Assembly: GCA_020723285.1 (NCBI GenBank)
Contig: DYJE01000002.1
Span: 186,001 to 250,000, forward strand
Reading direction: 5' to 3'
From: Desulforapulum autotrophicum
Lineage (GTDB): Bacteria > Desulfobacterota > Desulfobacteria > Desulfobacterales > Desulfolunaceae
DNA: 64,000 nt
Below, piece by piece: positions 1-9,680 of this stretch (position 1 is the stretch's first letter; each line of letters begins with the position of its first letter). The notes beneath the pieces are model-generated. The model saw nothing but the letters and a program-made list of their open reading frames with translations. It was not told the origin of the DNA and ran no database searches. The position numbers and the translations under genes are program-made.

Positions 1-2230
1 TCAAAGGAAATGGGATATACCGGCCAAGGGTCAGCTTGTATTTGGTGAACCCGATATCACCTCCTAAAAAACCGCCGGCGTATTCAACGGACAAAGCGCA
101 GTCCGATCCTTCCGTGGCCTGGGCGTTGTAAGCCCGATCCCTGGAGTCCAGATGAATGGTTGCGGTCAGGCTTTGTGTGGTATTTTTCCCTTTAAGCTCG
201 ATGGTGGAATCCGATACATAGGCTTCCTGCATATTGAACAGGTTATTGATTTCATAAGAATATCCAAAGTACAGCCGGGTATAGTCGTACACGGGATAGC
301 CAAATTTCAACGCGCCGCCAACGGTCTCCTTGTCGTAATAATCGTACTCCCGTTCCCAGTCCATCAGTTCTATCTGGGCTGAAAGGGGTATGTCAAACAG
401 CCAGGGTTCGGTAAAACTCACCGAATACTTGTTGCTTTCATCGCCGAATTCGCCCTGGACATTCAAGGTCTGGTCACGCCCGAAAAGATTTCGTTTGGCC
501 ACGGCCACAGTTCCGAAAAGTTTGGATTCACTGCTGTATCCCAGGCCGAAGGTGAATGTTCCGGTGGGTTTCTCTTTGACATCAATGACAAGGTTCATCT
601 TGTCTTCGGAATCCCCTTTTCGGGTATCCACCTTGACATCTTCAAAATAATCCATTCTGTAAAGGTTTCTCACGCTCCGTTTCAGTTTGGAACCGCTGAA
701 AAGCTCTTTTTCGTACACCTGAATCTGGCGTCGGATCACTTTGTCACGGGTTACGGTATTTCCTCCGATGATGATCCGGTCGAAATACACAAGGCCGCCT
801 TTTTTGACTTCAAACACCACGTCGGCGGTTTTCGTTTCATCGTTCCTGTCGATTCGAGGTCTGATATCCACCGATGCGTAACCTTTATCGGAGTACACGT
901 CGTTCAGCGTCATGACATCTTTCTGAAGGACTTCCTTGTTCAGGTTTTCTTCTCTGGTGAGAGCCAGTTTCGCAATCAGGACCTCTTTCGATTCGATCAG
1001 ATCCCCTGCGATATCGATTTTCCCTTTTTTATATTGAATGCCCTCGTCGATTTTGACGGTGATGAAAATCCATTTGCCTTCATATTTGATATCCGGTTCA
1101 CCGATCTTGACATCGATGAAGCCGTTTTTCTGATAATCGGCTCCAATGGTGGCCACATCCATGTTGAGGTCTGACATGTTCAGCTGCCCGGACGAAGTCA
1201 GCCATGAAAAAAAACCCTTCTCATCGGTTTTCATGAGTTTTTTCAGTTTTTTCGAAGTATAGGCCTTGTTGCCCACAAAGGTGATTTCCTTGATGTGGAC
1301 CTTTTCCCCCTCTTCGATGACAAACTCAAGCTCTGCCTGGTTGTTATCCTGAGGATAGGTTTTATACGTGACTTTGGTGTTGTGGTAATGTTTTTCTTCG
1401 TAAAGGGCCTGGATCTGGCTGATGTTTGTCTTGAGTTTTGCGCTGTTCAGAATCGATCCTTCGGTGATGGTGATTTCCTTCATCACCGTTTCCGTTTCAA
1501 TGGCGCTGTTTCCTTTGATTTTTATCCGCTTGACCGTGGGTTTTTCCTTGACGGTGAATATGATCCGTGTTTTTGAAACGCCCTCTTTTTTCAGAGGTTC
1601 CGCCTCGATTCGAATATCCTCGAAATAACCCATGGAGAAAATTCGTTTGAGATCTTCGGACAGTTTCGATTTCTGATATCGGTCACCGGATTTGGTTTTA
1701 ATGACATTCATGATGGCATCGGATTCGATCCGTTCGTTGCCCCTGATCACAATGTCGGATATGGATTCCAGCTTGAAAACACGGGTCCCCAGCTCTGTGG
1801 CCACCTTGTTCACTGTGGAAAGAAGGTTTTCGATATCATCGCCTTCCGCATAGATAAATTCGGGGCCCTGGCTGTTTTTCATGTCAATGAGCCTGACATC
1901 GAGACTGATCCGCTTTCCTGTCCGTGTCAGACTGCCCCAGATCACATGATCCGCATTCAGTTCAGCACCCAGCGACCTTGCTTTTTCTGTGTCAAAAATC
2001 GTGTTTTCGTCGAAGGTTTTGACAGACGATGGATCGGCAAGGCTTCCACCGTCTTTTTCAAGCTGCCCTGAAATAATGGCGGGAATCTGGGTCCGAAGAT
2101 AGGACAGGTCTTTATCCGAGTGGATTTCAAAAGGTAAAACCACAATCTTCGTCGAAACATCGGCATATGTGTCAGAACCGATAAAAAGAAATAAAACTGA
2201 AAAGAAAAAAAACGACAAACGTTTGATCAT
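1..2230 (-). CDS. bamA: BamA outer-membrane assembly factor (C-terminus off window)
   Basis: Core of the BAM complex that folds and inserts beta-barrel proteins in the outer membrane. About 743 residues are visible. A signal peptide (about 1-22) is followed by an extra domain (about 23-150) resembling a TolB-N/CsgG-like alpha/beta fold (KIVVLPFEIHSDKDL, then DHVIWGSLTRTGKRISLDVR). Five POTRA repeats follow from about residue 155, each opening with an I-x-G-N-type strand (IVIRGNERIE, IKIKGNSAIE, ITFVGNKAY, IDIAGDLIES, IIIGGNTVTR). The start of the Omp85 barrel (TFTFGLGYSSESK) comes next. The barrel end lies beyond base 1, so the frame is open at the edge. The ATG overlaps the lolD stop by four bases (ATGA), which suggests translational coupling. 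The N-terminal extension is absent from E. coli BamA. Identity is secure; the extension's fold is inferred. Confidence 0.95.
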   Translation of the reverse strand, partial: MIKRLSFFFFSVLFLFIGSDTYADVSTKIVVLPFEIHSDKDLSYLRTQIPAIISGQLEKDGGSLADPSSVKTFDENTIFDTEKARSLGAELNADHVIWGSLTRTGKRISLDVRLIDMKNSQGPEFIYAEGDDIENLLSTVNKVATELGTRVFKLESISDIVIRGNERIESDAIMNVIKTKSGDRYQKSKLSEDLKRIFSMGYFEDIRIEAEPLKKEGVSKTRIIFTVKEKPTVKRIKIKGNSAIETETVMKEITITEGSILNSAKLKTNISQIQALYEEKHYHNTKVTYKTYPQDNNQAELEFVIEEGEKVHIKEITFVGNKAYTSKKLKKLMKTDEKGFFSWLTSSGQLNMSDLNMDVATIGADYQKNGFIDVKIGEPDIKYEGKWIFITVKIDEGIQYKKGKIDIAGDLIESKEVLIAKLALTREENLNKEVLQKDVMTLNDVYSDKGYASVDIRPRIDRNDETKTADVVFEVKKGGLVYFDRIIIGGNTVTRDKVIRRQIQVYEKELFSGSKLKRSVRNLYRMDYFEDVKVDTRKGDSEDKMNLVIDVKEKPTGTFTFGLGYSSESKLFGTVAVAKRNLFGRDQTLNVQGEFGDESNKYSVSFTEPWLFDIPLSAQIELMDWEREYDYYDKETVGGALKFGYPVYDYTRLYFGYSYEINNLFNMQEAYVSDSTIELKGKNTTQSLTATIHLDSRDRAYNAQATEGSDCALSVEYAGGFLGGDIGFTKYKLTLGRYIPFPL

Positions 2231-2946
2231 GTATTGCACTCCGTATCACCCGTATAATTACCGTTTTGTATTTGCCCGTCCACAAGAGTGACTGTTTTTT
2301 TCATGCATGCGGCAAGGGCCATATTGTGTGTGACGACAAGGGTCGTCATGTTCATTTCCTGGTTTAGTTCGGTCAAAAGCTCATGGACGTGTTCGCCGTT
2401 TTTTTTATCCAGATTGCCGGTGGGCTCGTCGGCAAGCAGAATACCCGGTTCACGGACAAGGGCTCGGGCGATGGCGACACGCTGCTGCTCTCCTCCGGAG
2501 AGTTCCCCCGGCCTGTTGGCCAATCTGTTTCCGAGCCCGACACGAATCAATAAGGCCTCTGCACGATCATAGGATTCAACTTTCGAAATACCTTTGATTC
2601 TTAACGGCATGGCCACATTTTCCACCGCAGAAAATTCCGGCAGCAGATGATGAAACTGGAACACAAAACCGATGGTATCGTTTCTGAATTCCGCCAGACG
2701 TTCATCGGAAAACTCGAACACATTGGATGAGTTGAAATAAAGAACACCTGTATCCGGCCGGTCAAGGGTTCCGATAATATGCAGAAGGGTTGACTTCCCG
2801 ATTCCCGAAGCCCCTACAATGGCGACGGACGCTCCTTTTTCAAGATTGAAGTCAAGATTTCTCAGCACATCGTACCGATCGCAACCAATCGTATAACCTT
2901 TTGTAATTCCGTTTAATACAATCTGATAAGACGGATTGTCAACCAT
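2227..2946 (-). CDS. lolD: LolD-type lipoprotein-release ABC ATPase
   Basis: Cytoplasmic ATPase that powers extraction of lipoproteins from the inner membrane for the outer membrane. The protein has 239 residues. It shows Walker A GASGIGKST, a Q-loop region (GFVFQFHHLLPEF), the signature LSGGEQQRVAIARAL and Walker B ILLADEPTGNLD followed by an H-loop (VVTHN). The VFQFHHLLPEF stretch is typical of the LolD/MacB class. I chose the ATG at 2946 (MVDNPSYQ), which overlaps the end of the upstream permease by eight bases. A longer frame to 2970 would run further into that gene. It lies between lolC and bamA, so all three probably share one message devoted to outer-membrane biogenesis. Confidence 0.93.
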   Translation of the reverse strand: MVDNPSYQIVLNGITKGYTIGCDRYDVLRNLDFNLEKGASVAIVGASGIGKSTLLHIIGTLDRPDTGVLYFNSSNVFEFSDERLAEFRNDTIGFVFQFHHLLPEFSAVENVAMPLRIKGISKVESYDRAEALLIRVGLGNRLANRPGELSGGEQQRVAIARALVREPGILLADEPTGNLDKKNGEHVHELLTELNQEMNMTTLVVTHNMALAACMKKTVTLVDGQIQNGNYTGDTECNT

Positions 2947-4171
2947 AACGAATAGCCTCGACAGGATCAATATCAGCCGCCTGATAAGCCGGGTAGAGCG
3001 TGGACAAAAAGCATATGACCATGGCGGATACAGCTATGATCAAAACGTCCTGCAATTCAAGCTGGACAGGGAGAGTGGAAAACGCATAGACCGAAGGCAG
3101 TTTGATGATTTTAAAATTTTTCAGGATAAAGCACAGCAGAAGCCCGAGAGACAAACCGATGGACGTTCCGATCATGCCGATGATGGTTCCCTGGTACACA
3201 AATATCTTTCGGATACTTTTATTGGTAGCCCCCATGGTTTTCAGTATGGCGATATCCTTGCTCTTTTCCATGACCATCATGATGAGGGTGCTGGCGATAT
3301 TAAATGCGGCGACAAGGACGATGAGAATCAGGATGACGAACATCGCCGCTTTTTCCAGAGCCAGGGCAGAAAAGAGACTGGAATTGATCTGCATCCAGTC
3401 CTGAGCCCAGTATCCCGGCCCCAGCTTTGCGAGGATTTCTTTCTTGATACGTTCGGCGTGATACAGGTCGTGAACCCAGACGTCAAGGCCTGTAATGCCA
3501 TCGTTCATTCGAAGCATGCTCTGGGCGTCATGGATATCCATGTAAGCGAAAAAAGCATCGTATTCAAACATTCCGGATTTAAACGTCCCGGAAACGACGA
3601 ATTTTCTCATCGACGGAATCTGGCCCACAGGGGATATCATCCCTTTGGGTGAGATGATGTAGAGGGTGTCTCCGACACTTACACCGATGTTCATGGCCAG
3701 ATCTTCCCCGACAATAATCGACGGGATCTCAGCTCCATTTTCAGATGTTTTTCTTTTTTTCAACGTCTCTTTCAGTTTCAAAGGACCGTATCCTTCGATG
3801 ACTTTCACACTGACAGTCGGATCGATTCCCCGGATGGATGCACCGGAAACGCCGTAAGCCGTTCTTAAAAGAACCTGGCTGCTGACATAGGGAGAAACGG
3901 CAATAATGTCGTTGTGGGAGGCAATGTTCTTTTTGACCTCCATGAAGTCATTGAACTCCCCTCCCCGATAAAACACACTGATATGGGACTGGAAACCCAG
4001 GATTCTCTTCTTGAAATCAGATTCCGCACCGCTCATGACCGCAATGACCACCACAAGTGCCATAACACCGACAGCGACCCCGGCAATGGACAGGACCGTG
4101 ATAAGAGAGATGAAGGTCTGTTTTCGCTTCGCTTTGAGGTATCGAAGCGCAATAAAGGATTCATAGGTCAT
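2939..4171 (-). CDS. lolC: LolC/LolE-type lipoprotein-release permease
   Basis: Inner-membrane permease of the lipoprotein-releasing ABC transporter; partner of the adjacent LolD. The protein has 410 residues. It has an N-terminal LolC/E signature (FIALRYLKAKRKQTFISLIT), TM1 at about 22-48, a large periplasmic MacB-type domain (about 50-265), and three C-terminal TM segments (FVILILIVLVAAFNIAST, GTIIGMIGTSIGLSLGLLLCF, VLIIAVSAMVICFLSTLYPA), ending in the usual ADIDPVEAIRYG. Only one permease gene is present, so the transporter is probably a homodimer, as in other bacteria with a single LolC/E (often called LolF). The gene begins only six bases after the lysS stop. Assignment to LolC rather than LolE is arbitrary. 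Confidence 0.93.
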   Translation of the reverse strand: MTYESFIALRYLKAKRKQTFISLITVLSIAGVAVGVMALVVVIAVMSGAESDFKKRILGFQSHISVFYRGGEFNDFMEVKKNIASHNDIIAVSPYVSSQVLLRTAYGVSGASIRGIDPTVSVKVIEGYGPLKLKETLKKRKTSENGAEIPSIIVGEDLAMNIGVSVGDTLYIISPKGMISPVGQIPSMRKFVVSGTFKSGMFEYDAFFAYMDIHDAQSMLRMNDGITGLDVWVHDLYHAERIKKEILAKLGPGYWAQDWMQINSSLFSALALEKAAMFVILILIVLVAAFNIASTLIMMVMEKSKDIAILKTMGATNKSIRKIFVYQGTIIGMIGTSIGLSLGLLLCFILKNFKIIKLPSVYAFSTLPVQLELQDVLIIAVSAMVICFLSTLYPAYQAADIDPVEAIRYG

Positions 4172-4177
4172 GGAGCG

Positions 4178-5659
4178 TCACTTTTTCTTCATCAAAGGAA
4201 AAAGGATTACTTCGCGGATGGACGCCGCATCGGTGAGAAGCATGACCAGACGGTCGATGCCGATGCCTTCGCCTGCCGTTGGAGGCATGCCGTATTCCAG
4301 GGCTTCAATGTAATCGCTGTCCATGGCATGGGCTTCGGAATTTCCGGCTTCCTTGTCTGCCATCTGCTGCATGAACCGGTCTTTCTGGTCATCGGGATCG
4401 TTCAATTCCGAAAATCCGTTGGCAATTTCACGGCCGGCAATGAATAGTTCGAAACGATCCGTCAATTCGGGCTGAGTGTCGCTTCGTCGTGACAAAGGAG
4501 AAACTTCAACAGGATAACCTGTAATAAATGTGGGCTGAATCAGCTGGGGTTCAACCCGTTCATCAAACAGTTTGGTGATGACCTTGCCCCACCGGTCCGC
4601 TTTAGTGATGTGGATTTCATGGTCTTTGGCAAATGCAAGAAGCGCTTCGTGATTGTAGAGTATCTCCCGGTCAATGCCGCCAATCTCAACCAGAGCGTCC
4701 ATCAACGCGATACGCTTCCATGGTTTTTCAAAATCAATGGCGTGACCCTGATAATGGACGGTAGCTGAGCCTGTGACTTCTTTTGCAACCTCTTTGAACA
4801 TTTCTTCCGTAAGATTCATGAGATCCGTATAGGTCGCGTATGCCTGATAAAATTCCACCATAGTAAATTCAGGATTGTGGCGTGTTGAAACACCTTCATT
4901 TCTGAAATTCCGGTTGATCTCAAACACACGCTCGAAACCTCCCACAACCAAACGTTTGAGATAAAGCTCCGGAGCGATTCGAAGATAGAGTTCCATATCA
5001 AGGGCGTTGTGATGAGTGATAAAAGGTGTGGCCTCGGCCCCGCCCGCCATGGGCTGCATCATGGGTGTTTCCACTTCGAGGTAATCCCGTGACAGAAGGA
5101 ATTTTCTGACCGACTGAACAGTCCTGCTCCGTCTTAAAAAAATCTCTCGGACATCGGCGTTCATGACCAGGTCAACGTATCGTTGTCTGTATCGTTTTTC
5201 AGGATCTTTCAATCCGTGAAACTTTTCAGGCAAAGGTCTTGATGATTTGCAGACCAGCTTAAGTTCTGTTGCAAGAAGTGTCCATTCCCCTGTCTTTGTC
5301 TGAAACAAGCCGCCTTTCAAACCGATAAAATCACCAATATCGAGTTTTTTGAAGAGATCGTAGGGTTCATCACCCACTTTGTCTTTCTGAAGATAAGCCT
5401 GAAGCTGTCCTGTTCTGTCTTTAAAGCGGATAAACGAGGATTTACCCATCTTGTTGATGGCCATCATCCGACCGGCCATGCACACAGTAACACCCTCAAG
5501 GTCAGATGGGCTTTCAGCGCGGTCAATCATCGTTACAACGTCCTGGACAGTGTGGGAAACATGAAAATCGTTGGGGAAAAGGTTCACACCCGCCGCTTTC
5601 AATTCGGCGTTTTTAATTTTCCTGTTGTCTATTACGTCGTTTTTTACATCTTCACTCAT
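4178..5659 (-). CDS. lysS: Lysyl-tRNA synthetase, class II
   Basis: Charges tRNA-Lys with lysine in the cytoplasm. The protein has 493 residues, the usual length. It has an N-terminal OB-fold anticodon-binding domain (about 55-160, including VCMAGRMMAINKMGKSSFI) and a class II catalytic core with motif 2 (RNEGVSTRHNPEFTMVEFY) and motif 3 (GEGIGIDRLVMLL). A good ribosome site (GAGGAAAATCC) precedes the ATG at 5659. It is first in an apparent four-gene operon with lolC, lolD and bamA, which joins translation to envelope biogenesis. Such linkage is common in delta-proteobacterial genomes. Confidence 0.98.
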   Translation of the reverse strand: MSEDVKNDVIDNRKIKNAELKAAGVNLFPNDFHVSHTVQDVVTMIDRAESPSDLEGVTVCMAGRMMAINKMGKSSFIRFKDRTGQLQAYLQKDKVGDEPYDLFKKLDIGDFIGLKGGLFQTKTGEWTLLATELKLVCKSSRPLPEKFHGLKDPEKRYRQRYVDLVMNADVREIFLRRSRTVQSVRKFLLSRDYLEVETPMMQPMAGGAEATPFITHHNALDMELYLRIAPELYLKRLVVGGFERVFEINRNFRNEGVSTRHNPEFTMVEFYQAYATYTDLMNLTEEMFKEVAKEVTGSATVHYQGHAIDFEKPWKRIALMDALVEIGGIDREILYNHEALLAFAKDHEIHITKADRWGKVITKLFDERVEPQLIQPTFITGYPVEVSPLSRRSDTQPELTDRFELFIAGREIANGFSELNDPDDQKDRFMQQMADKEAGNSEAHAMDSDYIEALEYGMPPTAGEGIGIDRLVMLLTDAASIREVILFPLMKKK

Positions 5660-5739
5660 GGATTTTCCTCAAATATGATCCGTGTTAACGGAAGGTTATC
5701 TGAACAGGTCTTGTCCCGTATTTAGGGAGGACAGGTCTA

Positions 5740-5767
5740 ATTATCCTATTTGACATGAAGGTGTCAA
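5740..5767 (-). promoter_or_regulatory. Sigma-70-type promoter for lysS operon
   Basis: Read on the minus strand: TTGACA (5767-5762), a 16-base spacer, then GATAAT (5745-5740). It sits about 80 bases upstream of the lysS ATG. It is the best promoter match in the 298-base gap between pilS and lysS (5660-5957). The rest of that gap holds no gene I can support. Confidence 0.6.
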
Positions 5768-5957
5768 CACTAACCCATGCAAGTGAAAGGATTATAAAAA
5801 CAGTGACGACATTGTAACCAGCTGAAAAAAAACCGTGTAGAAATGAGTCATCTGATTATGTCGTTACCGATATGTTCAATGTATTGTAAAATCATGTTTT
5901 CATCGGAATTCGGCAGGCTCTGTATATATAAGGTGGATAAAAAAGAAACGTTCACAG

Positions 5958-7283
5958 TTAGAATTCGGATTGAAAAATGATGGTAAAATCAGATCCTGAA
6001 CCTTTTTCACTGTTCACATTGATTCTGTAGTTATAACTCTCAAGGATCCGAAGAACGATGGACAATCCAAGCCCTGTGCCTTTATTCTTTGTGGTGAAAA
6101 ACGGATCAAAAATATTTTTGACAATATGCTCATCCATTCCCTCTCCGTTATCTTTGACAGAAAGACGGATTGAGCCGTCATGTCCATGATATGACGACAC
6201 GGTGATTTCACCATCGTTATCCCCGATTGCTTCCGCAGCGTTGATCAGAAGATTGATAAACACCTGCCTTAAATGTCCGGGGTCCATGTTGACGGTAAGG
6301 TTTTTTTCTTCATGCTTTATAATGACGGTACGTCCTCTGTATTTTTCGTGATGATTGAATAAAACCAGAGTGTCTTCGATTTCCTGCGTAAGGTCGAGAT
6401 TTTTTACCGTACCAGTGACCGGTCTCGCGAAAAGAAGAAAATCATTCACCAGAGTATTCAGGCGTTCCGCTTCCCTTGCAGCAATGGTCATCAGTTTCCG
6501 TCGTTCACGGTGATCGCTTTCATCCTGCAGACCTGTTTCCGTAAGCATCTGAATGGAACCTGAAAGCGACGCCAGTGGATTTTTGATTTCATGGGCAAGC
6601 CCTGCGGCCATTTGGCCAACCAGAGCCATCCGCTCCACGCGCTTGACATGATCTTCCATGGCCAGAAGATCACTTTTCGCCCTTCGTTCTTTTTCAGCAA
6701 GGTAACTGCTCAGAATCATGGTAAGGACACATGCCATCATGACTGTACACATTTTGTAGATAACCTGATTCCACTGGAAATTTTCGTAAAGATAACCTTT
6801 TTGAGCAAACACAGGCCGGATTACGTTGAAATATTCAAGATCAACCATGACACCATATTCGAGGCAGCACAGTCCGGCAATGATCATCGCCCCTTTTCTG
6901 CTGACAAACATGCTCGAACAGATGATGACAATGAGGTACAAAAACGTGAACAAGCTTGAAAAGCTTCCGGTGAGAAAAATAATGGCAGAAACGATCATCG
7001 TATCGATGCCGAGCTGAAGGTAAATAAAATACGATTCGTTTTTAAATAATGGATATACAAGCGTATAGCACAAAGACAGAAGAATGATCCATCCGGACAG
7101 CCAGTACAGATGAACAAAAGGTTGTGCAAAAAAAGGGAGGTTTTCGTGGGCTCTGAAAACAATAGTCCCGCCCAGAAGAAGAAGGGCCGCCAGAAGTCTG
7201 AAGAGCATCAGCCATTTCAGCTTCTGGCGAAGTTCACTGTTTTTTTTTTTGATCATATTGCCCATGGGGCCTTCAATCATCAT
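5958..7283 (-). CDS. pilS: PilS-like membrane sensor histidine kinase
   Basis: Membrane histidine kinase of the NtrB/PilS type. The protein has 441 residues. It has about six hydrophobic segments in the first 195 residues, a linker helix, a HisKA H-box ([16 protein letters not shown], phospho-acceptor His231) and an HATPase domain with N-box ([13 protein letters not shown]), G1 (DNGEGMD), F-box (FDPFFTTK) and G2 (GTGLGLSI). The HEIKNPL form of the H-box is typical of kinases that partner sigma-54 activators such as PilR/NtrC. The start overlaps the pilC stop (ATGA-type), so the two genes are coupled. No response regulator gene follows; lysS does. The PilS name rests on architecture and on the pilC neighbour. 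Confidence 0.8.
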   Translation of the reverse strand: MMIEGPMGNMIKKKNSELRQKLKWLMLFRLLAALLLLGGTIVFRAHENLPFFAQPFVHLYWLSGWIILLSLCYTLVYPLFKNESYFIYLQLGIDTMIVSAIIFLTGSFSSLFTFLYLIVIICSSMFVSRKGAMIIAGLCCLEYGVMVDLEYFNVIRPVFAQKGYLYENFQWNQVIYKMCTVMMACVLTMILSSYLAEKERRAKSDLLAMEDHVKRVERMALVGQMAAGLAHEIKNPLASLSGSIQMLTETGLQDESDHRERRKLMTIAAREAERLNTLVNDFLLFARPVTGTVKNLDLTQEIEDTLVLFNHHEKYRGRTVIIKHEEKNLTVNMDPGHLRQVFINLLINAAEAIGDNDGEITVSSYHGHDGSIRLSVKDNGEGMDEHIVKNIFDPFFTTKNKGTGLGLSIVLRILESYNYRINVNSEKGSGSDFTIIFQSEF

Positions 7284-8491
7284 CCACCGACGGCACTGGC
7301 CATTTTGAAAATCGGGAGATACATGGAGATGACAAGTCCGCCGATAACCACACCCAGAAAAACGAGCATGAAGGGTTCAATCAAAGCTGTGAGATTCTCA
7401 ACGGCCTGATCCACTTCATCATCGTAGAAGTCTGCGATTTTTTCGAGCATGGTGTCCAGAGCACCGGTTGATTCGCCCACGGCAATCATGGAACAGACCA
7501 TGGACGGGAATATTCCGGATTCAGTGAGGGGTTCGGCCATGGTCCGTCCTTCTGAAATCCCTGACCGCACCTTGTATATGGCCTGTTCCACAACGACATT
7601 CCCGGCTGTTTTTGCAACGATATCCAGGGCTTCGAGAATAGCAACGCCGCTGTTCAGCATGGTGCCCATGGTCCGCGTGAACTTGGATACGGCCACTTTA
7701 CGGATCAGGATGCCGAAAACTGGAAGTTTCAGATACAGTTTGTCCAAAAAAAGACGGCCGGCCGGTGTTTTGCCCACCTGTTTGTAGCCGATGATCGCAA
7801 GAATGATTCCCACAATGATCCACAGGATATTTCCCACCACAAAATTACTAAGGCCGATAACAATCATGGTCGGAGCGGGAAGAGCGCTTCCGAAGCTTGA
7901 AAACATGTCAACAAAGGTCGGGATAACGAAAACAAGAATAACACCGACAACCACCGCAGCGATAACCAGGGTGACGATGGGATAGGTCATGGCACCCTTG
8001 ACCTGACGTTTGAGTTTGGCCATTTTTTCCATGTAGGCTGAAAGTCTTCTCAAAATCACGTCCAGGATACCGCCAGCCTCTCCGGCCGCGACCATGTTGA
8101 CAAAAAGATCGTCAAACTGTTTGGGGTGCTTCTTTAATGCTTCGGCAAAAGTCTGTCCCCCCTCGACATCCGACTTGATCGTTCGGATAATTTTTTTGAA
8201 TGTCAGGTTTTCCTGCTGGCTGTGGAGAATGTCAAGACATTGGATAATGGGGAGACCCGCATCGATCATGGTGGAGAACTGTCTTGAAAAGACAATGACG
8301 TTTTCAACCGTGACTTTGGGTTGAAACATTTCGACGTTTTCAAAAATATCTTTGGGTTTCTTTTTTATTTTGGTCGGAGTGATCTTGATTCGGGTGAGGT
8401 GCGCCCTTAGGGTTTCTTCCGATGCAGACTCCATTTCCCCTTTTCGGACTTCATTTTTTTTGTTCTTACCTTCCCACAGATAAACCGGCAT
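7280..8491 (-). CDS. pilC: PilC-type inner-membrane platform protein (T2SS F family)
   Basis: Polytopic inner-membrane platform of type IV pilus assembly, expected to contact the PilB/PilT ATPases. The protein has 403 residues from the chosen ATG. It shows two T2SSF repeats (about 65-190 and 265-395; the first contains FSRQFSTMIDAGLPIIQCLDIL) and three main TM stretches (about 165-190, 215-235 and 370-395). The ATG at 8491 (MPVYLWEGK) has AGGGAGG seven bases upstream. A frame extension to 8509 would place that ribosome site inside the gene, so I reject it. No pilB, pilT or pilin gene is in the window. The closely related GspF remains possible, but the pilS neighbour favours the pilus system. 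Confidence 0.88.
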   Translation of the reverse strand: MPVYLWEGKNKKNEVRKGEMESASEETLRAHLTRIKITPTKIKKKPKDIFENVEMFQPKVTVENVIVFSRQFSTMIDAGLPIIQCLDILHSQQENLTFKKIIRTIKSDVEGGQTFAEALKKHPKQFDDLFVNMVAAGEAGGILDVILRRLSAYMEKMAKLKRQVKGAMTYPIVTLVIAAVVVGVILVFVIPTFVDMFSSFGSALPAPTMIVIGLSNFVVGNILWIIVGIILAIIGYKQVGKTPAGRLFLDKLYLKLPVFGILIRKVAVSKFTRTMGTMLNSGVAILEALDIVAKTAGNVVVEQAIYKVRSGISEGRTMAEPLTESGIFPSMVCSMIAVGESTGALDTMLEKIADFYDDEVDQAVENLTALIEPFMLVFLGVVIGGLVISMYLPIFKMASAVGG

Positions 8492-8736
8492 ACGTTTCCT
8501 CCCTGACATTCAACAAAGAACGGCTTTATGGCTGTTCCCGGACCAAGCGACAGGATTATTCATGTTAACGTGTTAATTATTATGGAAATTTTAGACTTAT
8601 TTTACCTGCTGTTTCAGAATACGTTGATCTGTTCAACACACCACAGCGTTTAAATCTTTTGAACAATAAACAATAATCATTAACATTTCCAGAGTTTTTT
8701 TGTTTATGAACACGTGTGGTTAAAAAAAGAATCTTT

Positions 8737-9678
8737 TCAGATGGACTTATAGAACAACCCTCTTTCCATAACTTCAGAATATATCTTATGGTCCGATACA
8801 AGGCGCTCAAGAGATTCTTCAAGATTTTCTTTCGAAAGACCGGTGCTTTTCATGAGGTCAGCCAGGGTGCAGGGCCGACGTTTAATCAGATTGAAAATCA
8901 GTGATTCATCTGGAACAGATTGATGAGACGCCCCAACACCCCGGTTTGTTTCAGTACCGATATACGAATGGCAATCAAAGTAACTCTGAATCCTCTCAAG
9001 GTCACTTTTTTCAGGTTTTTTTACCCAGGATTCAGTGCCTGGACGATCCAGGGAGTTGATCTGGATTTTATCAGCGCCGATATGTTTCACTGACTTTGAA
9101 AGGAGCCTCAGCTCTTTGTCTGTATCGTTCACGCCAGGAACGATGAATATTTCAAGCCATAGTTCATGGTTGAATTCTTTTCTCAAATCAACAAGTCCCT
9201 GTATGATTCTGTCAGGATCAAGCGAGGGATGCGGTCTGTTCAGGCGTTTGAATACCTCCTGAGATACGGCATCGAGTGAAGCGATGATCAGATCGACATC
9301 AAGGACATCTTTTCTTGCCTGTTCAAGAAAAAAAAGCGTGCCATTGGTCAGAAGCGCAATTTTGTAAAAGGGATATCGATTTTTCAGATAGCTGACAACC
9401 TTGGGCAAGGCTGGACTCAAAACCGGTTCCCCCCATCCTGAGAATGTCACATGATCCAGCTGCGGTTTAAACCTCAGATGGTCGTCCAGTTCTGCAATGA
9501 TGTTATCAGCAGGAATATATTCCTTGCGCTCGATCGTGAGAGCTGTGGTTTTTCCACTTTCACAGTACACACAGTCCAGCGAACATGTTTTGGGAACAAG
9601 AAGATCGACGCCCAGGGACATCCCCAGGCGACGCGAAGGAACTGGGCCAAAAACATGCTTATACGATTTTGACGTCAT
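8737..9678 (-). CDS. Radical SAM protein (COG0731-like)
   Basis: The 313-residue radical SAM enzyme has the cluster motif CSLDCVYC (about 32-39) after FGPVPSRRLGMSLGVDLL. That opening is typical of the COG0731 Fe-S oxidoreductases related to wybutosine synthesis proteins but found widely in anaerobes. SAM-binding features follow (TFSGWGEPVLS, IALLTNGT). The C-terminal about 60 residues (SLIFNLIKRRPCTLADLMKSTG) look like a winged-helix domain that could bind nucleic acid or a partner. The ATG lies only two bases after the SDR stop, so it is probably co-translated with that gene. The substrate is unknown. The 245 bases between this gene and pilC (8492-8736) hold no gene I can support. Confidence 0.8.
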   Translation of the reverse strand: MTSKSYKHVFGPVPSRRLGMSLGVDLLVPKTCSLDCVYCESGKTTALTIERKEYIPADNIIAELDDHLRFKPQLDHVTFSGWGEPVLSPALPKVVSYLKNRYPFYKIALLTNGTLFFLEQARKDVLDVDLIIASLDAVSQEVFKRLNRPHPSLDPDRIIQGLVDLRKEFNHELWLEIFIVPGVNDTDKELRLLSKSVKHIGADKIQINSLDRPGTESWVKKPEKSDLERIQSYFDCHSYIGTETNRGVGASHQSVPDESLIFNLIKRRPCTLADLMKSTGLSKENLEESLERLVSDHKIYSEVMERGLFYKSI

Positions 9679-9680
9679 TT

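Noticed and set aside
8580-8822. Small minus-strand frame between pilC and the radical SAM gene
   Set aside because: It overlaps the radical SAM 3' end, and its composition reads like A+T-rich intergenic DNA.
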